NCBI GenBank assembly: GCA_016930175.1
Contig: JAFGHJ010000037.1
Location: 1-35,629 of the forward strand
DNA from: Caldifarciminota bacterium
GTDB lineage: Bacteria > Hydrothermota > UBA3072
DNA: 35,629 bases
Reading direction: 5' to 3'
Below the pieces are notes generated by a model. That model worked only from the letters and a program-made list of their open reading frames with translations. It had not been told where the DNA came from and did not search any database. Made by a program: the position numbers and the translations under genes. Positions 23,380-31,547 of the stretch are shown here, piece after piece; positions within the stretch are counted from its first letter, which is position 1; every line of letters begins with the position of its first letter.

Positions 23380-25501
23380 AATAAGTAAATTCTTTATTAT
23401 CTTTCTTTTGCCTTTAATACTTAAAAGTAGTACTATTATTGAGGGTAGGGTAGGGAGTGAGACTGGGGAATTCCTGGAAGGGGCAAATGTTTTTCTGGAA
23501 GGAACTCTCGATGGAGCTTCCTCGGATAGGGATGGTAATTTCAGGTTTACGACAGAGGAAACCGGCAAGCATAATCTTCAGGTAAGAATGATTGGATACG
23601 GAGCATTCAGAAAAGAGGTCTTTCTTGAAGGTAAAACTATAAAGATAGAAGCAAGATTAAAAGAAGAAACGCTTAAAGGCGAAGGCGTAATTGTTAGAGC
23701 TTCTTCTTTTTCGACGGGTGAGGAAAGCGGTGTTACTTTAACTCCGCTCGAGGTAGTAATGACTCCCGGAGCAGCGGCTGATATTTGCTGGGCTATTAAA
23801 TCTTTTCCCGGAGTTCAGCAGGTGGAAGAAGGAGCGGGTTTGTTCGTTAGGGGAGGGGAGGTTACCGAAACCAAGTTTCTGCTTGACGGAGCGAATGTAT
23901 ATCATCCTTATAGGTATGAATCCCCAACAGGTGGTTTTTTCGGGACCTTTTCACCTTTTCTTTTAAAAGGAACTTATTTTTCGTCGGGTGGGTTCGGAGC
24001 TGAGTACGGTAATGCTTTGTCGGGAATTATGTCAATGGAAAGTTTGGATTTGCCTTCAGAAAGAGTAATAAGCTTGGGCGTGGGGCTTGCGAATCTCTCG
24101 GCAGGTGGAGCAGTCCCCTTAAGAGATAATTTAGGAATAAATTTCTCGGGAAACCAAAGCAATACAAAACCGCTTTTTGATTTTAATAATGTTGAAGATG
24201 ACTTTACGGAGTATCCTTTCTCTTATGATTTAAACCTGAATCTTGCGTGGAGTTATTCTGAAAAGGGGCGGGCTAAAATTTTTTTCTTTAAAGAAAAAGA
24301 TAATGTTGGTGTTTCTCTTCAGGATCCTACCTGGGGAGGGAATTATTACGGAACAGAGACCAGCGATCTTTACAATTTGCTAATAGATCATGCTCTATCT
24401 GATAATACTTTTTTCAAATTTAATTTGTCCCGTACTGATTTCGAAAAGGAAACGGAAATAACTGCCGGTGGTGAAGATATTATCGATTTGAATGAAACGG
24501 ACGAAATTAACCAGGCAAAGTTCCTGCTGGAGAAAAAAACATTTATGTTTTTAAAATTTGGGGGTAGTCTTGAGCAGAGAAAGAGTTATTTTGAAGGTTT
24601 TGTGCCCTCCGAGGAAGATACTTTAGACCCTTCGGTTCCAAGTAATTATTACGATAGAGAATACATGAGTTATATAAGTTCAGCTTTTTTGGAAGAGACA
24701 TCCTTCTTTCCTTATAATTTGTCGCTCACGTCCGGGATAAGGTTTGACCGTGACTCAAAGAGCGCTAAGAATGCTTTGGACCCGAGATTCTCTTTGTCCT
24801 GGAACGCAGCCGATGAAATTACTCTGTCTTTTGCCGCGGGAATATTTCACCAGTTTTACCAGCCCTGGAGATATGACACGTTTTACGGGAATCCGGAGTT
24901 GGACCCAATGGAAGCAAGACACTATATAATTTCCGGAACATGGGAAAACGACGCGGGTATGATAAGATTGGAAGGCTATTATAAGGATTATGAAAAATTG
25001 ATGAAAGAGAATGATACCCTTAATTATGTATCTTCGGGCTTTGGCTACGCGAAGGGTGTCGATTTTTTTGTAAAAAAGAGTTCTGAAAAGATAGAAGGAA
25101 GAATTGCTTATTCTTATCTGGAATCCAAGAGAGAGTGGCAGGATTATCCGGGTCTTTTCCCGCCTGATTTCGATATTACGCACAATTTTAGCGCTATTTT
25201 GAATTTTACCCCGGTTACGTTTTTTCAGTTGGGAGCAAAATACATGTACGCGACGGGAAAACCTTTTACTCCTGTGGGCGGAGATTTTCGTTCGGCTCGT
25301 CTTCCCTCGTATTGGATGCTTGACCTTAGCGCGTCTTATTTGTATTCTTTCTTCGACAATAATCTAACTGTGTTTTACTTTGCGGTTAATAACGTAACAA
25401 ACAGGAATAACATTTTGGGTTACCACAATGGAGACATAAATGAGCCGATCGAGAGTTCCTATGGTCGTCTATATTATTTTGGTGTTTCTTTTCAGATGTG
25501 A
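23360..25501 (+). CDS. TonB-dependent receptor with carboxypeptidase-regulatory-like N-terminal domain
   Basis: The 713-residue product starts with a signal peptide (to about residue 25). A carboxypeptidase-regulatory-like domain follows (IIEGRVGSETGEFLEGANVFLEG, about 26-105), then a plug domain with SFPGVQQ and FVRGGEVTETKFLLDGANVYHPY (about 147-187), and a long barrel with alternating aromatic strands ending YYFGVSFQM. It imports or binds an unknown large ligand in a TonB-driven manner. There is no SusD gene next to it. The start is TTG at 23360, inside the regulator gene, with no strong ribosome binding site, implying translational coupling. The TPR gene follows within 15 bases. Confidence 0.88.
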   Translation: MKEAKTKISKFFIIFLLPLILKSSTIIEGRVGSETGEFLEGANVFLEGTLDGASSDRDGNFRFTTEETGKHNLQVRMIGYGAFRKEVFLEGKTIKIEARLKEETLKGEGVIVRASSFSTGEESGVTLTPLEVVMTPGAAADICWAIKSFPGVQQVEEGAGLFVRGGEVTETKFLLDGANVYHPYRYESPTGGFFGTFSPFLLKGTYFSSGGFGAEYGNALSGIMSMESLDLPSERVISLGVGLANLSAGGAVPLRDNLGINFSGNQSNTKPLFDFNNVEDDFTEYPFSYDLNLNLAWSYSEKGRAKIFFFKEKDNVGVSLQDPTWGGNYYGTETSDLYNLLIDHALSDNTFFKFNLSRTDFEKETEITAGGEDIIDLNETDEINQAKFLLEKKTFMFLKFGGSLEQRKSYFEGFVPSEEDTLDPSVPSNYYDREYMSYISSAFLEETSFFPYNLSLTSGIRFDRDSKSAKNALDPRFSLSWNAADEITLSFAAGIFHQFYQPWRYDTFYGNPELDPMEARHYIISGTWENDAGMIRLEGYYKDYEKLMKENDTLNYVSSGFGYAKGVDFFVKKSSEKIEGRIAYSYLESKREWQDYPGLFPPDFDITHNFSAILNFTPVTFFQLGAKYMYATGKPFTPVGGDFRSARLPSYWMLDLSASYLYSFFDNNLTVFYFAVNNVTNRNNILGYHNGDINEPIESSYGRLYYFGVSFQM

Positions 25502-25512
25502 AGGAGGTTAAA

Positions 25513-26280
25513 ATGAAAAGAATTTTATTGTTATTGCTTATCACTTTAACAATTGGTGTTCGGGCAGAAGAAAAAGCAACTGTAGATAGTCATATACTTA
25601 CGATTAAAGCCCTGCAGCAGGAAGCAGTTAGTAATGGAGATGTGGAAAAACTCAAAGAAATTTCCACGAAGTTAGAACGTCTTTCAACTTTTGGAGATAA
25701 AGAATGGCTGGTTAATTATTATCTTGCTTTAAACAATTATAGAATCAGTACAATTGCGTATGACGATAAGGAAATTAGTGAGAAGTATATTGAATCGGCG
25801 AAAGAGGCGGTCCAGAAGTCAATAGAAAGTAAAGATGACTTTGCTGACTCTCATGCGCTTCTTTCATCTATACTTGGAATAGAAATAGGTTTTAAACCTC
25901 AACTCGGAATGATCAATGGGATGAAAATAGGTCGTGAAATTGAGAAAGCTAAAAAGTTAGATCCTGAAAATCCTAGAGTCTACCTTATTGATGGAACCGG
26001 AAAATTATATACGCCGCCTATGTTCGGTGGTGGTATAGATAAGGCTATCGGGCTTTATGAAAAAGCTGCGGAATTATTTGCCAAAGAAAAAGATAAAGGG
26101 ATCTACCCCGATTGGGGTAAAGATGAAGTATATGTATTTTTAGGTAATGCTTATAAAGAGAAGGAAGATGATTCTACAGCAGCCCTATTCTATAAAAAAG
26201 CTCTGGATGTTAATCCGGATTATGGTTGGGCAAAAATTCTTCTTGAAGAGATGGCTAAGCCCGACTCCTCCGAGCAGTGA
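25513..26280 (+). CDS. Secreted TPR-repeat protein
   Basis: The 255-residue product has a signal peptide (MKRILLLLLITLTIGVRAEE). Helical repeats fill the rest: a central block around YIESAKEAVQKSIESKDDFADSHALLSS (about 93-120) and a C-terminal TPR pair with YEKAAELFAKEKD and AALFYKKALDVNPDYGWA (about 222-239). The YPDWGKDEVYVFLGNAY phrase is one I associate with a conserved FCB TPR family near TonB receptors. It probably acts in the periplasm as a partner of the adjacent receptor, though this is inferred from position. The ATG at 25513 was chosen because AAGGAGGT at 25501-25508 would lie inside the longer frame that starts at 25498. Confidence 0.8.
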   Translation: MKRILLLLLITLTIGVRAEEKATVDSHILTIKALQQEAVSNGDVEKLKEISTKLERLSTFGDKEWLVNYYLALNNYRISTIAYDDKEISEKYIESAKEAVQKSIESKDDFADSHALLSSILGIEIGFKPQLGMINGMKIGREIEKAKKLDPENPRVYLIDGTGKLYTPPMFGGGIDKAIGLYEKAAELFAKEKDKGIYPDWGKDEVYVFLGNAYKEKEDDSTAALFYKKALDVNPDYGWAKILLEEMAKPDSSEQ

Positions 26281-26658
26281 AGCCGTATTAAAGCATAGTT
26301 TGTTTAATATTAAGTAAAGAGATAATCGCATAGATTATTCTTTTGGTGAAGAATAAAATTAGGCATTTTAAAAAATCTAAATTTTGTATCCCGGTAATAT
26401 TAATTAGAAAAAAGGGATTGGCAAAATCTAATTTTGTATTATATGGTTGGTACAATTTATCATAGTTATATATTTTTTGGTTGGTTGAGAAATGTTGTTT
26501 TTTTAGGATAGAAAAAGAGAAAGTTTGTATATTGTTTTTAAAAGGCGATAAAATCATTTTATGAAATTGCTTCTATGGAACCTTTTATATCTTTAAAGGG
26601 TCATAGTGATAAAGTTGAAGACCGAAATATTGTGCTTTGCCAAAGGAGGAAAAATTAA
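26281..26658. other. AT-rich intergenic region, 378 bases
   Basis: The gap between the TPR gene and the second TonB receptor is strongly AT-rich. It holds an 18-base motif at 26372-26389 (AAAATCTAAATTTTGTAT) that recurs with one base missing at 26423-26439. No octamer array, convincing hairpin, promoter pair or reading frame of interest was found. An AAAGGAGG lies at the right end as the ribosome binding site of the receptor gene. Confidence 0.5.
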
Positions 26659-28920
26659 ATGTTGTTGTGTTCCTTTTATTTGATGCTGATTTTAGGTAAG
26701 TATAATGTTTTAACCGGTAATGTTTACGACGCCTCGACAAAAGAACCTCTGCAGATGGTAAATATAGTAATAGTCGGAACGGAATTTGGTACCGTAACGG
26801 ACGATAAAGGTTACTACAGTCTTATAATGTCTGATTCTCTAAACGAAATTCAGGTGCGGTATTCTATGATAGGTTACAGGCAGGCAGTAAAGGACATAAA
26901 ATTTTCCGGACAGGATTATTTGAGTGTTGATATTGCCATGAAAATGGAACCGTTGAAATTACAGGGTATAATGGTGTCGGCGAAAAAGAAAAAATTTAAA
27001 AACACGGCTTTTATGACTCCTCCTTCGCTTTCCGACAAGGACTTGATGATGCTGCCCTCGTTCGTTGAAGGAGATTTAATGCGAACTATCGAGGCTCTTC
27101 CCGGAGTTACTAAATCTTCCGATTTCTCAACCTCTGTTTCGGTGAGAGGCGGAAGTCCTGACCAGAACAGGGTTCTCCTCGATGATGTCCCTTTATTGAA
27201 CCCCTTTCATCTTTTCGGTCTGGTGTCAGCTTTCAATTCAAACGCGATAAAAAGCGCTGAATTGTATTCGAGTGGAATTCCTGTCAGGCATGATGCCTCC
27301 TTATCCTCGGTTCTCGATATAAAAACAAAAGGCGTGGGCAGAGATATAGAGGGTCTTTCAGGAGTTGCTTCTCTAAGTATTTTATCTGGTAGTTTTACTA
27401 TGGGAGGAAAGATTCCTTCCCTAAATAGTAACTATCTTCTGTCGGTTCGAAGGACCTATGCGGATAAACTTCTTGCTCTTTTTGATTATGATCTTCCCTA
27501 TTACTTTTATGACGGTTATCTGCATTGGGAGACGGATATAAATGATAATTGGTCTTTTGTGCTGAGTGGTTACACGGGTGAGGATTTTCTTGATATCAGG
27601 GATGAGGATGATGAGTCCATAAGACTGATAGCTTTTGACTGGGGTAATAAGGTTGTGGCTCTAAATTTATTTCACTCGAATGCAAATGAGGATTTGTTTC
27701 ATATATTCACCGGTTATAGCAATCATGACTTTTTCCTTAGAGCCATGGATACTGTTTTCATAACCGATGGAGATATTAACGTGGGCACTATCGGCGCGGA
27801 ATACACAAAGAATTTTAAAAGAAATGAGATTACAATAGGAGTAGAAGAATATTACCGCCCGTTCGAATACAATGTTAACTTCCAGATGGGTTTTGACTAT
27901 TCCTATGAGGATATCTGGAGTAATCGAGTTTCTATGTATATAGAAGATAAGTTTGATTTTTCGGAGCAATTGATTCTATCAGGTGGCCTTGCTTTCACGC
28001 ATTATTACTCAGAGAGCAAGGAGTTTGAGCAGGAGAATTCTGATTTTTTTCGGGCTTACAGATTATCGGCAAAATACTTTTTTGATGACTTGCGAGCTGT
28101 GACTTTTTCTTTTGGAAATTTCCATCAGTATATTGTACCGGGGGGGACTCTAATCAATATGGGAATAGACCTTCCTATTTACTACTGGATACCTCTTGGC
28201 GGGGAATACGATCCCGAGGAAGCTCATCACTTTAATCTTGGTTTTGAAGGCTGGTTAAAAGAGGATTTGTACTTCTCTTTAGAAGGATATTATAGGAGAT
28301 ACAATCGTCTGCTCAATATGAAAGATATGGAAGATATTCAGATTACAACTGAAAAAACTTATTATGAAACTATGTTAGAAGAGGGAAGCGGAAAAGCTTA
28401 CGGTTTCGATTTTCTTTTAAAAAAGGAAATTGGTAATTTAAGAGGCTGGTTGAGCTATTCTTTTCTTAAAACCGATGTCACTTTCGGAGAAGAAACTTAT
28501 CCGACCGATTGGGATAGAAATCACAATATTCATTTAACTCTTCTTGCTTTGTTGGGGAAGAGATATGAAGCAGGAGTGCAATTCGCTTTTTGTACGGGAA
28601 ATCCATATACGACAGATCTTGCGCGGTGCCGTTACAGAAAGGAACTTATGCCTTATGGTGAAAACGAAGCTACGTGGATACAATTGTGGGGTGACAAAAA
28701 TCAGGTCAGGTATCCGTCGTATGTTCGTCTGGATGCGAGCTTGGGGAGGTCTTTTTATTTCGGAAACAACGAGTTGGACGTGAAATTGAGTATCTACAAT
28801 GTATTGGATTCTAAAAATGTCTTCATGTATTATTATGACTACGATGAAGAACCGCCCATTAAGAAAGCTTTTAATATGCTGCCTCGTATTCCTTCAATTG
28901 AATTTATTTATAAGTTTTAG
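26659..28920 (+). CDS. Second TonB-dependent receptor with carboxypeptidase-regulatory-like domain
   Basis: This 753-residue protein has a short signal peptide (to about residue 17). A carboxypeptidase-regulatory-like domain follows (VLTGNVYDASTKEPLQMVNI, about 19-95, with TDDKGYYSL). The plug contains LMRTIEALPGVTKSSDFSTS, SVRGGSPDQNRVLLDDVPLLNPFH and LDIKTKG (about 145-222), and a barrel of aromatic-rich strands ends IPSIEFIYKF. Despite a similar layout it differs clearly in sequence from the receptor at 23360, so it is not a recent duplicate. The downstream lipoprotein gene begins 10 bases after its stop. The start is ATG with AAAGGAGG. Substrate unknown. Confidence 0.9.
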   Translation: MLLCSFYLMLILGKYNVLTGNVYDASTKEPLQMVNIVIVGTEFGTVTDDKGYYSLIMSDSLNEIQVRYSMIGYRQAVKDIKFSGQDYLSVDIAMKMEPLKLQGIMVSAKKKKFKNTAFMTPPSLSDKDLMMLPSFVEGDLMRTIEALPGVTKSSDFSTSVSVRGGSPDQNRVLLDDVPLLNPFHLFGLVSAFNSNAIKSAELYSSGIPVRHDASLSSVLDIKTKGVGRDIEGLSGVASLSILSGSFTMGGKIPSLNSNYLLSVRRTYADKLLALFDYDLPYYFYDGYLHWETDINDNWSFVLSGYTGEDFLDIRDEDDESIRLIAFDWGNKVVALNLFHSNANEDLFHIFTGYSNHDFFLRAMDTVFITDGDINVGTIGAEYTKNFKRNEITIGVEEYYRPFEYNVNFQMGFDYSYEDIWSNRVSMYIEDKFDFSEQLILSGGLAFTHYYSESKEFEQENSDFFRAYRLSAKYFFDDLRAVTFSFGNFHQYIVPGGTLINMGIDLPIYYWIPLGGEYDPEEAHHFNLGFEGWLKEDLYFSLEGYYRRYNRLLNMKDMEDIQITTEKTYYETMLEEGSGKAYGFDFLLKKEIGNLRGWLSYSFLKTDVTFGEETYPTDWDRNHNIHLTLLALLGKRYEAGVQFAFCTGNPYTTDLARCRYRKELMPYGENEATWIQLWGDKNQVRYPSYVRLDASLGRSFYFGNNELDVKLSIYNVLDSKNVFMYYYDYDEEPPIKKAFNMLPRIPSIEFIYKF

Positions 28921-28930
28921 GAGGTTGGTG

Positions 28931-29671
28931 ATGAAAAAAAATATATTTATGTTTTCTTTTTCTCTGTTGTTGCTAATTTCCTGCAGCACCAGTGAAGTTC
29001 CTTTCGAACACAGATATGTGATTAATCTTGTTTTAAAACCGGATATGAAGTTTCAGCGAGCTTTTGTTGATTCCACGTATAGATTAGATTCTCCTCTCGA
29101 CAGTGATCTCACTGGTGTATCGGGTGCGGAAATTTTTATTGTGAATGAACATTCGGATACATTCAGATACAGCGAATCTGATACTATGATGGGACTTTAC
29201 TACAGTAATGATTCTTTTTGTGTAGAACATGGCATGGAATATTTAGTTAATGTATCCATCGAAGGAGAAATTATAACGAGAGAAGTTCAAGTTCCGGGTT
29301 TACTAACGATATTTTCGCCGGGCCTTCTTGATACTGTTTCCTTAAGCGCTCCTCCGCTTTTAATATGGAATACCTGTGAGCATTGTTTCGATAATACATA
29401 TCTTATAGCTTCCTATTTCACGGGGGAAGCAGATTCGGCAGATAAATTTGCTCCCATGTTAACGACTGATACAACCCTGGGTATTTTTTTGAATGGACTC
29501 TTATACAAGGAAAAAGATACTATGTATACGATTTCAGTGGAAGCCATGGATTCGAATACATATCATTTTGGCAAGATGTGGTACGAATACGATGAGCTAA
29601 AGGAAGGAGAAATTCTCGGTCTGATTGGCGCGATTACTTTTGATACAGTGGCAGTCTGGGTCACAGAGTAA
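28931..29671 (+). CDS. DUF4249-like lipoprotein partner of the TonB receptor
   Basis: The 246-residue product has a lipoprotein signal ending LLISC (Cys18). A beta-rich body contains LTGVSGAEIFIVNEHSDTFRY (about 59-79), YLVNVSIEGEIITREVQVPG near 106-125 and a C-terminal strand. This order matches the DUF4249 family, whose genes normally follow TonB receptors of this type in Bacteroidota. It probably sits in the outer membrane as an accessory ligand-binding partner. The ATG at 28931 was chosen for its TAGGAGGT site overlapping the receptor's stop codon and for the signal peptide; the frame extends further upstream into the receptor gene. Confidence 0.75.
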   Translation: MKKNIFMFSFSLLLLISCSTSEVPFEHRYVINLVLKPDMKFQRAFVDSTYRLDSPLDSDLTGVSGAEIFIVNEHSDTFRYSESDTMMGLYYSNDSFCVEHGMEYLVNVSIEGEIITREVQVPGLLTIFSPGLLDTVSLSAPPLLIWNTCEHCFDNTYLIASYFTGEADSADKFAPMLTTDTTLGIFLNGLLYKEKDTMYTISVEAMDSNTYHFGKMWYEYDELKEGEILGLIGAITFDTVAVWVTE

Positions 29672-29687
29672 AATAAATCGAAATTTG

Positions 29688-29767
29688 TTAGTGTGTTAGT
29701 GCGTGGGTGTGTTGGTGCGTTTTTTGACAGACCAACGGACTAACTGACCCACAGACTAACTGATTTA
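29688..29767. repeat. Two facing octamer arrays between convergent genes
   Basis: Four 8-base units of TTAGTGTG type fill 29688-29719. They are followed by a T6 run and then five 8-base units of CAGACTAA type at 29728-29767. The second array is the approximate reverse complement of the first, so transcripts could fold into a long imperfect hairpin around the T-rich centre. This fits a terminator for both converging genes. Confidence 0.65.
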
Positions 29768-30430
29768 ATCCCCTTTTATCATCGGGACAAATCTTACCGG
29801 AACTATACTTTTTTCCGTTATACCTGTTGAATCTTTTGTTATAAGGAGTAGTTCCTGATAATAAGAACCCACAGGTATTACCATTCTTCCCCCTGTGTCG
29901 AGCTGTTCTAAAAGTAAAGCAGGAACTTCATCCGGAGCACAGGTAACAATTATTCCGTCGAAAGGAGCGTGTTCTTTCCATCCTTTATATCCGTCTCCGG
30001 CTTTAACAGTAACGTTATTATATCCAAGGCTATCCAGCCTTTTTTCCGCTGAGTGAGCAAGTTCCGAAATTATTTCTATCGAGAAAACTGAATCGGCAAG
30101 GAGAGCAAGTACAGCAGCCTGGTATCCCGAACCTGTTCCCACTTCAAGGACCTTGTGGGTCTTCTCTACTTCAAGTAATTCCGTCATAAGAGCGACTATG
30201 TAGGGTTGAGATATTGTTTGGCCGTATCCTATCGGCAGGGGATGGTCTTCATAGGCAGATGAGGTAAGTGTTTTAGGAACAAAGAGGTGTCTTTTGACTT
30301 TAATAATAGCATCTATGACCAGGGAATCGTTCACTCCTCTTGCTATTATTTGTTCTTCTACCATTCTTTGTCGGGAAGGTTCATACACATCTTTAACGGG
30401 ATTAGAGATAAGAAGGAAAAGTAGTAACAT
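29765..30430 (-). CDS. pcm: Protein-L-isoaspartate O-methyltransferase
   Basis: The enzyme methylates isoaspartyl residues in damaged proteins to start their repair. The 221-residue product has the Pcm signature in order: RQRMVEEQIIARGV near residue 20, RHLFVP, YEDHPLPIGYGQTISQPYIVALMTELL (about 62-88), motif I VLEVGTGSGYQAAVLA (95-110), the IEII acid, and FDGIIVTCAPDEVP near 155. An N-terminal hydrophobic stretch (MLLLFLLISNPV) precedes the usual start and looks like a short signal peptide, which would place the enzyme outside the cytoplasm. It begins 9 bases after htpX with no clear ribosome binding site, suggesting coupling. Confidence 0.92.
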   Translation of the reverse strand: MLLLFLLISNPVKDVYEPSRQRMVEEQIIARGVNDSLVIDAIIKVKRHLFVPKTLTSSAYEDHPLPIGYGQTISQPYIVALMTELLEVEKTHKVLEVGTGSGYQAAVLALLADSVFSIEIISELAHSAEKRLDSLGYNNVTVKAGDGYKGWKEHAPFDGIIVTCAPDEVPALLLEQLDTGGRMVIPVGSYYQELLLITKDSTGITEKSIVPVRFVPMIKGD

Positions 30431-30439
30431 AATAATTTG

Positions 30440-31408
30440 CTATCTGTTGTATTCCGAGAGCTTTTGTATTCTTTTAAGCATATTGGGATGCGTGCTTAAA
30501 GCCTCGAGCAGTCTGTCGGAAAAAGTAATTTTCATTTTTTCGGAACGTAAATATTGAAGTTCGCCTGCGTCTAATGTTCCGCTTCTGTCAAGATCAATCT
30601 GAACAAGTTCTCGTATTTCTTTATTCGCTCTTGAGGGGTCGTTTACAAAAAACGCTTTCAAACCTTCGACGTCTTTTATCGCCTGTTTGTTTGTTCGGGC
30701 TGAACCATAAACAAGTTTATATAAAGCCGATGCAAGCGCCGAAGGTTGATTTCCCAGTTCCACGGAACCTTTATCTGCGAAGTATTCTCTTATTCTGGAA
30801 GCGTAAAGAACAAGAAGATTTGTTATAAAGTAAAATAATAAAGCGGCAACACCTATTAGTGCCGTGTAGGCTGCTCCTTCTCCTCTTCTTCGTCCCACAC
30901 TTCCGAAAAAAAGAAAATGCCATGCGATTCTGTACATTAGCATGGGTATTACGGAAAGTAAAGTTATAGTCAGCATATCCCTGTTTACTATGTGTGTTAT
31001 TTCATGTCCGAGTACCGCTTTAAGTTCTTCTCTATCCAGTAAATTTAATATCCCCCGGGTTACGCATACTCTGCCGTCTCTTCGGCTTCTCCCGAAGGCG
31101 AATGCGTTTGGAAGATTAGTTTCGGAAATCCCTACTTTAGGTTTTGGTATTCCGGCATTTCTGGATAACTCCTCTACCATTTGATGTAACCGGGGATATT
31201 CGGACTCATCAACATATTTAACTCTCATAGACCATTCGACGATTTTTGGACCAATAAGGTATTGAATAAACATAAAGAAAAAAGCCAGGATAAGATAGAA
31301 GTAAAAATTAGTTATTCCCATATATGACCCTATTATTGTGACAACGGCATAGACGATACCGAATAATGCGGCTACCAGCAAAAACATTCTTAATTTTAAA
31401 CCAAACAT
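30440..31408 (-). CDS. htpX: HtpX-like M48 membrane metalloprotease with EF-hand-like insert
   Basis: HtpX is a zinc protease in membrane-protein quality control. Two N-terminal membrane helices (about 8-55) precede the zinc site HEITH (135-139) and Glu208 in RIREYFAD, the third ligand. Two further membrane segments (about 147-170 and 180-203) lie between them. Near the C-terminus is DLDRSGTLDAGE (272-283), a textbook 12-residue EF-hand loop with acidic or oxygen-bearing residues at positions 1, 3, 5, 9 and 12. A final STHPNMLKRI motif (305-314) is typical of the family. The ATG is preceded by AAAGGAG. It lies upstream of pcm, so the pair would be a protein-quality operon. Confidence 0.92.
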   Translation of the reverse strand: MFGLKLRMFLLVAALFGIVYAVVTIIGSYMGITNFYFYLILAFFFMFIQYLIGPKIVEWSMRVKYVDESEYPRLHQMVEELSRNAGIPKPKVGISETNLPNAFAFGRSRRDGRVCVTRGILNLLDREELKAVLGHEITHIVNRDMLTITLLSVIPMLMYRIAWHFLFFGSVGRRRGEGAAYTALIGVAALLFYFITNLLVLYASRIREYFADKGSVELGNQPSALASALYKLVYGSARTNKQAIKDVEGLKAFFVNDPSRANKEIRELVQIDLDRSGTLDAGELQYLRSEKMKITFSDRLLEALSTHPNMLKRIQKLSEYNR

Positions 31409-31424
31409 ATTTCTCCTTTTTCTT

Positions 31425-31452
31425 AATATAATTCTTTGTAGGTGGAAATCAA
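31425..31452 (-). promoter_or_regulatory. Candidate promoter of htpX-pcm
   Basis: Minus-strand TTGATT (plus 31447-31452) and TATATT (plus 31425-31430) are 16 bases apart, the -10 ending 16 bases before the htpX start codon. Confidence 0.5.
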
Positions 31453-31547
31453 GAGAGAGTTGTTGGCTGACATCCTCTCAAAATTTTTATGCCGACGCAA
31501 TAAAACTTAAATTAGTGAAAGATTTGTAATAATTTTATGCAGGTGTC

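Noticed and set aside
25498-25512. GTG start for the TPR protein
   Set aside because: The codons between 25498 and 25512 are the ribosome binding site itself; the ATG at 25513 gives a normal signal peptide.
26281-26658. Riboswitch or small gene in the AT-rich gap
   Set aside because: Only a loose two-copy repeat was found; no stable conserved stem, terminator or ribosome-binding-site-linked small frame is visible.
28799-28930. Upstream extension of the DUF4249-like lipoprotein
   Set aside because: It overlaps the end of the TonB receptor gene in another frame and would destroy the lipoprotein signal; the ATG at 28931 has a strong ribosome binding site.
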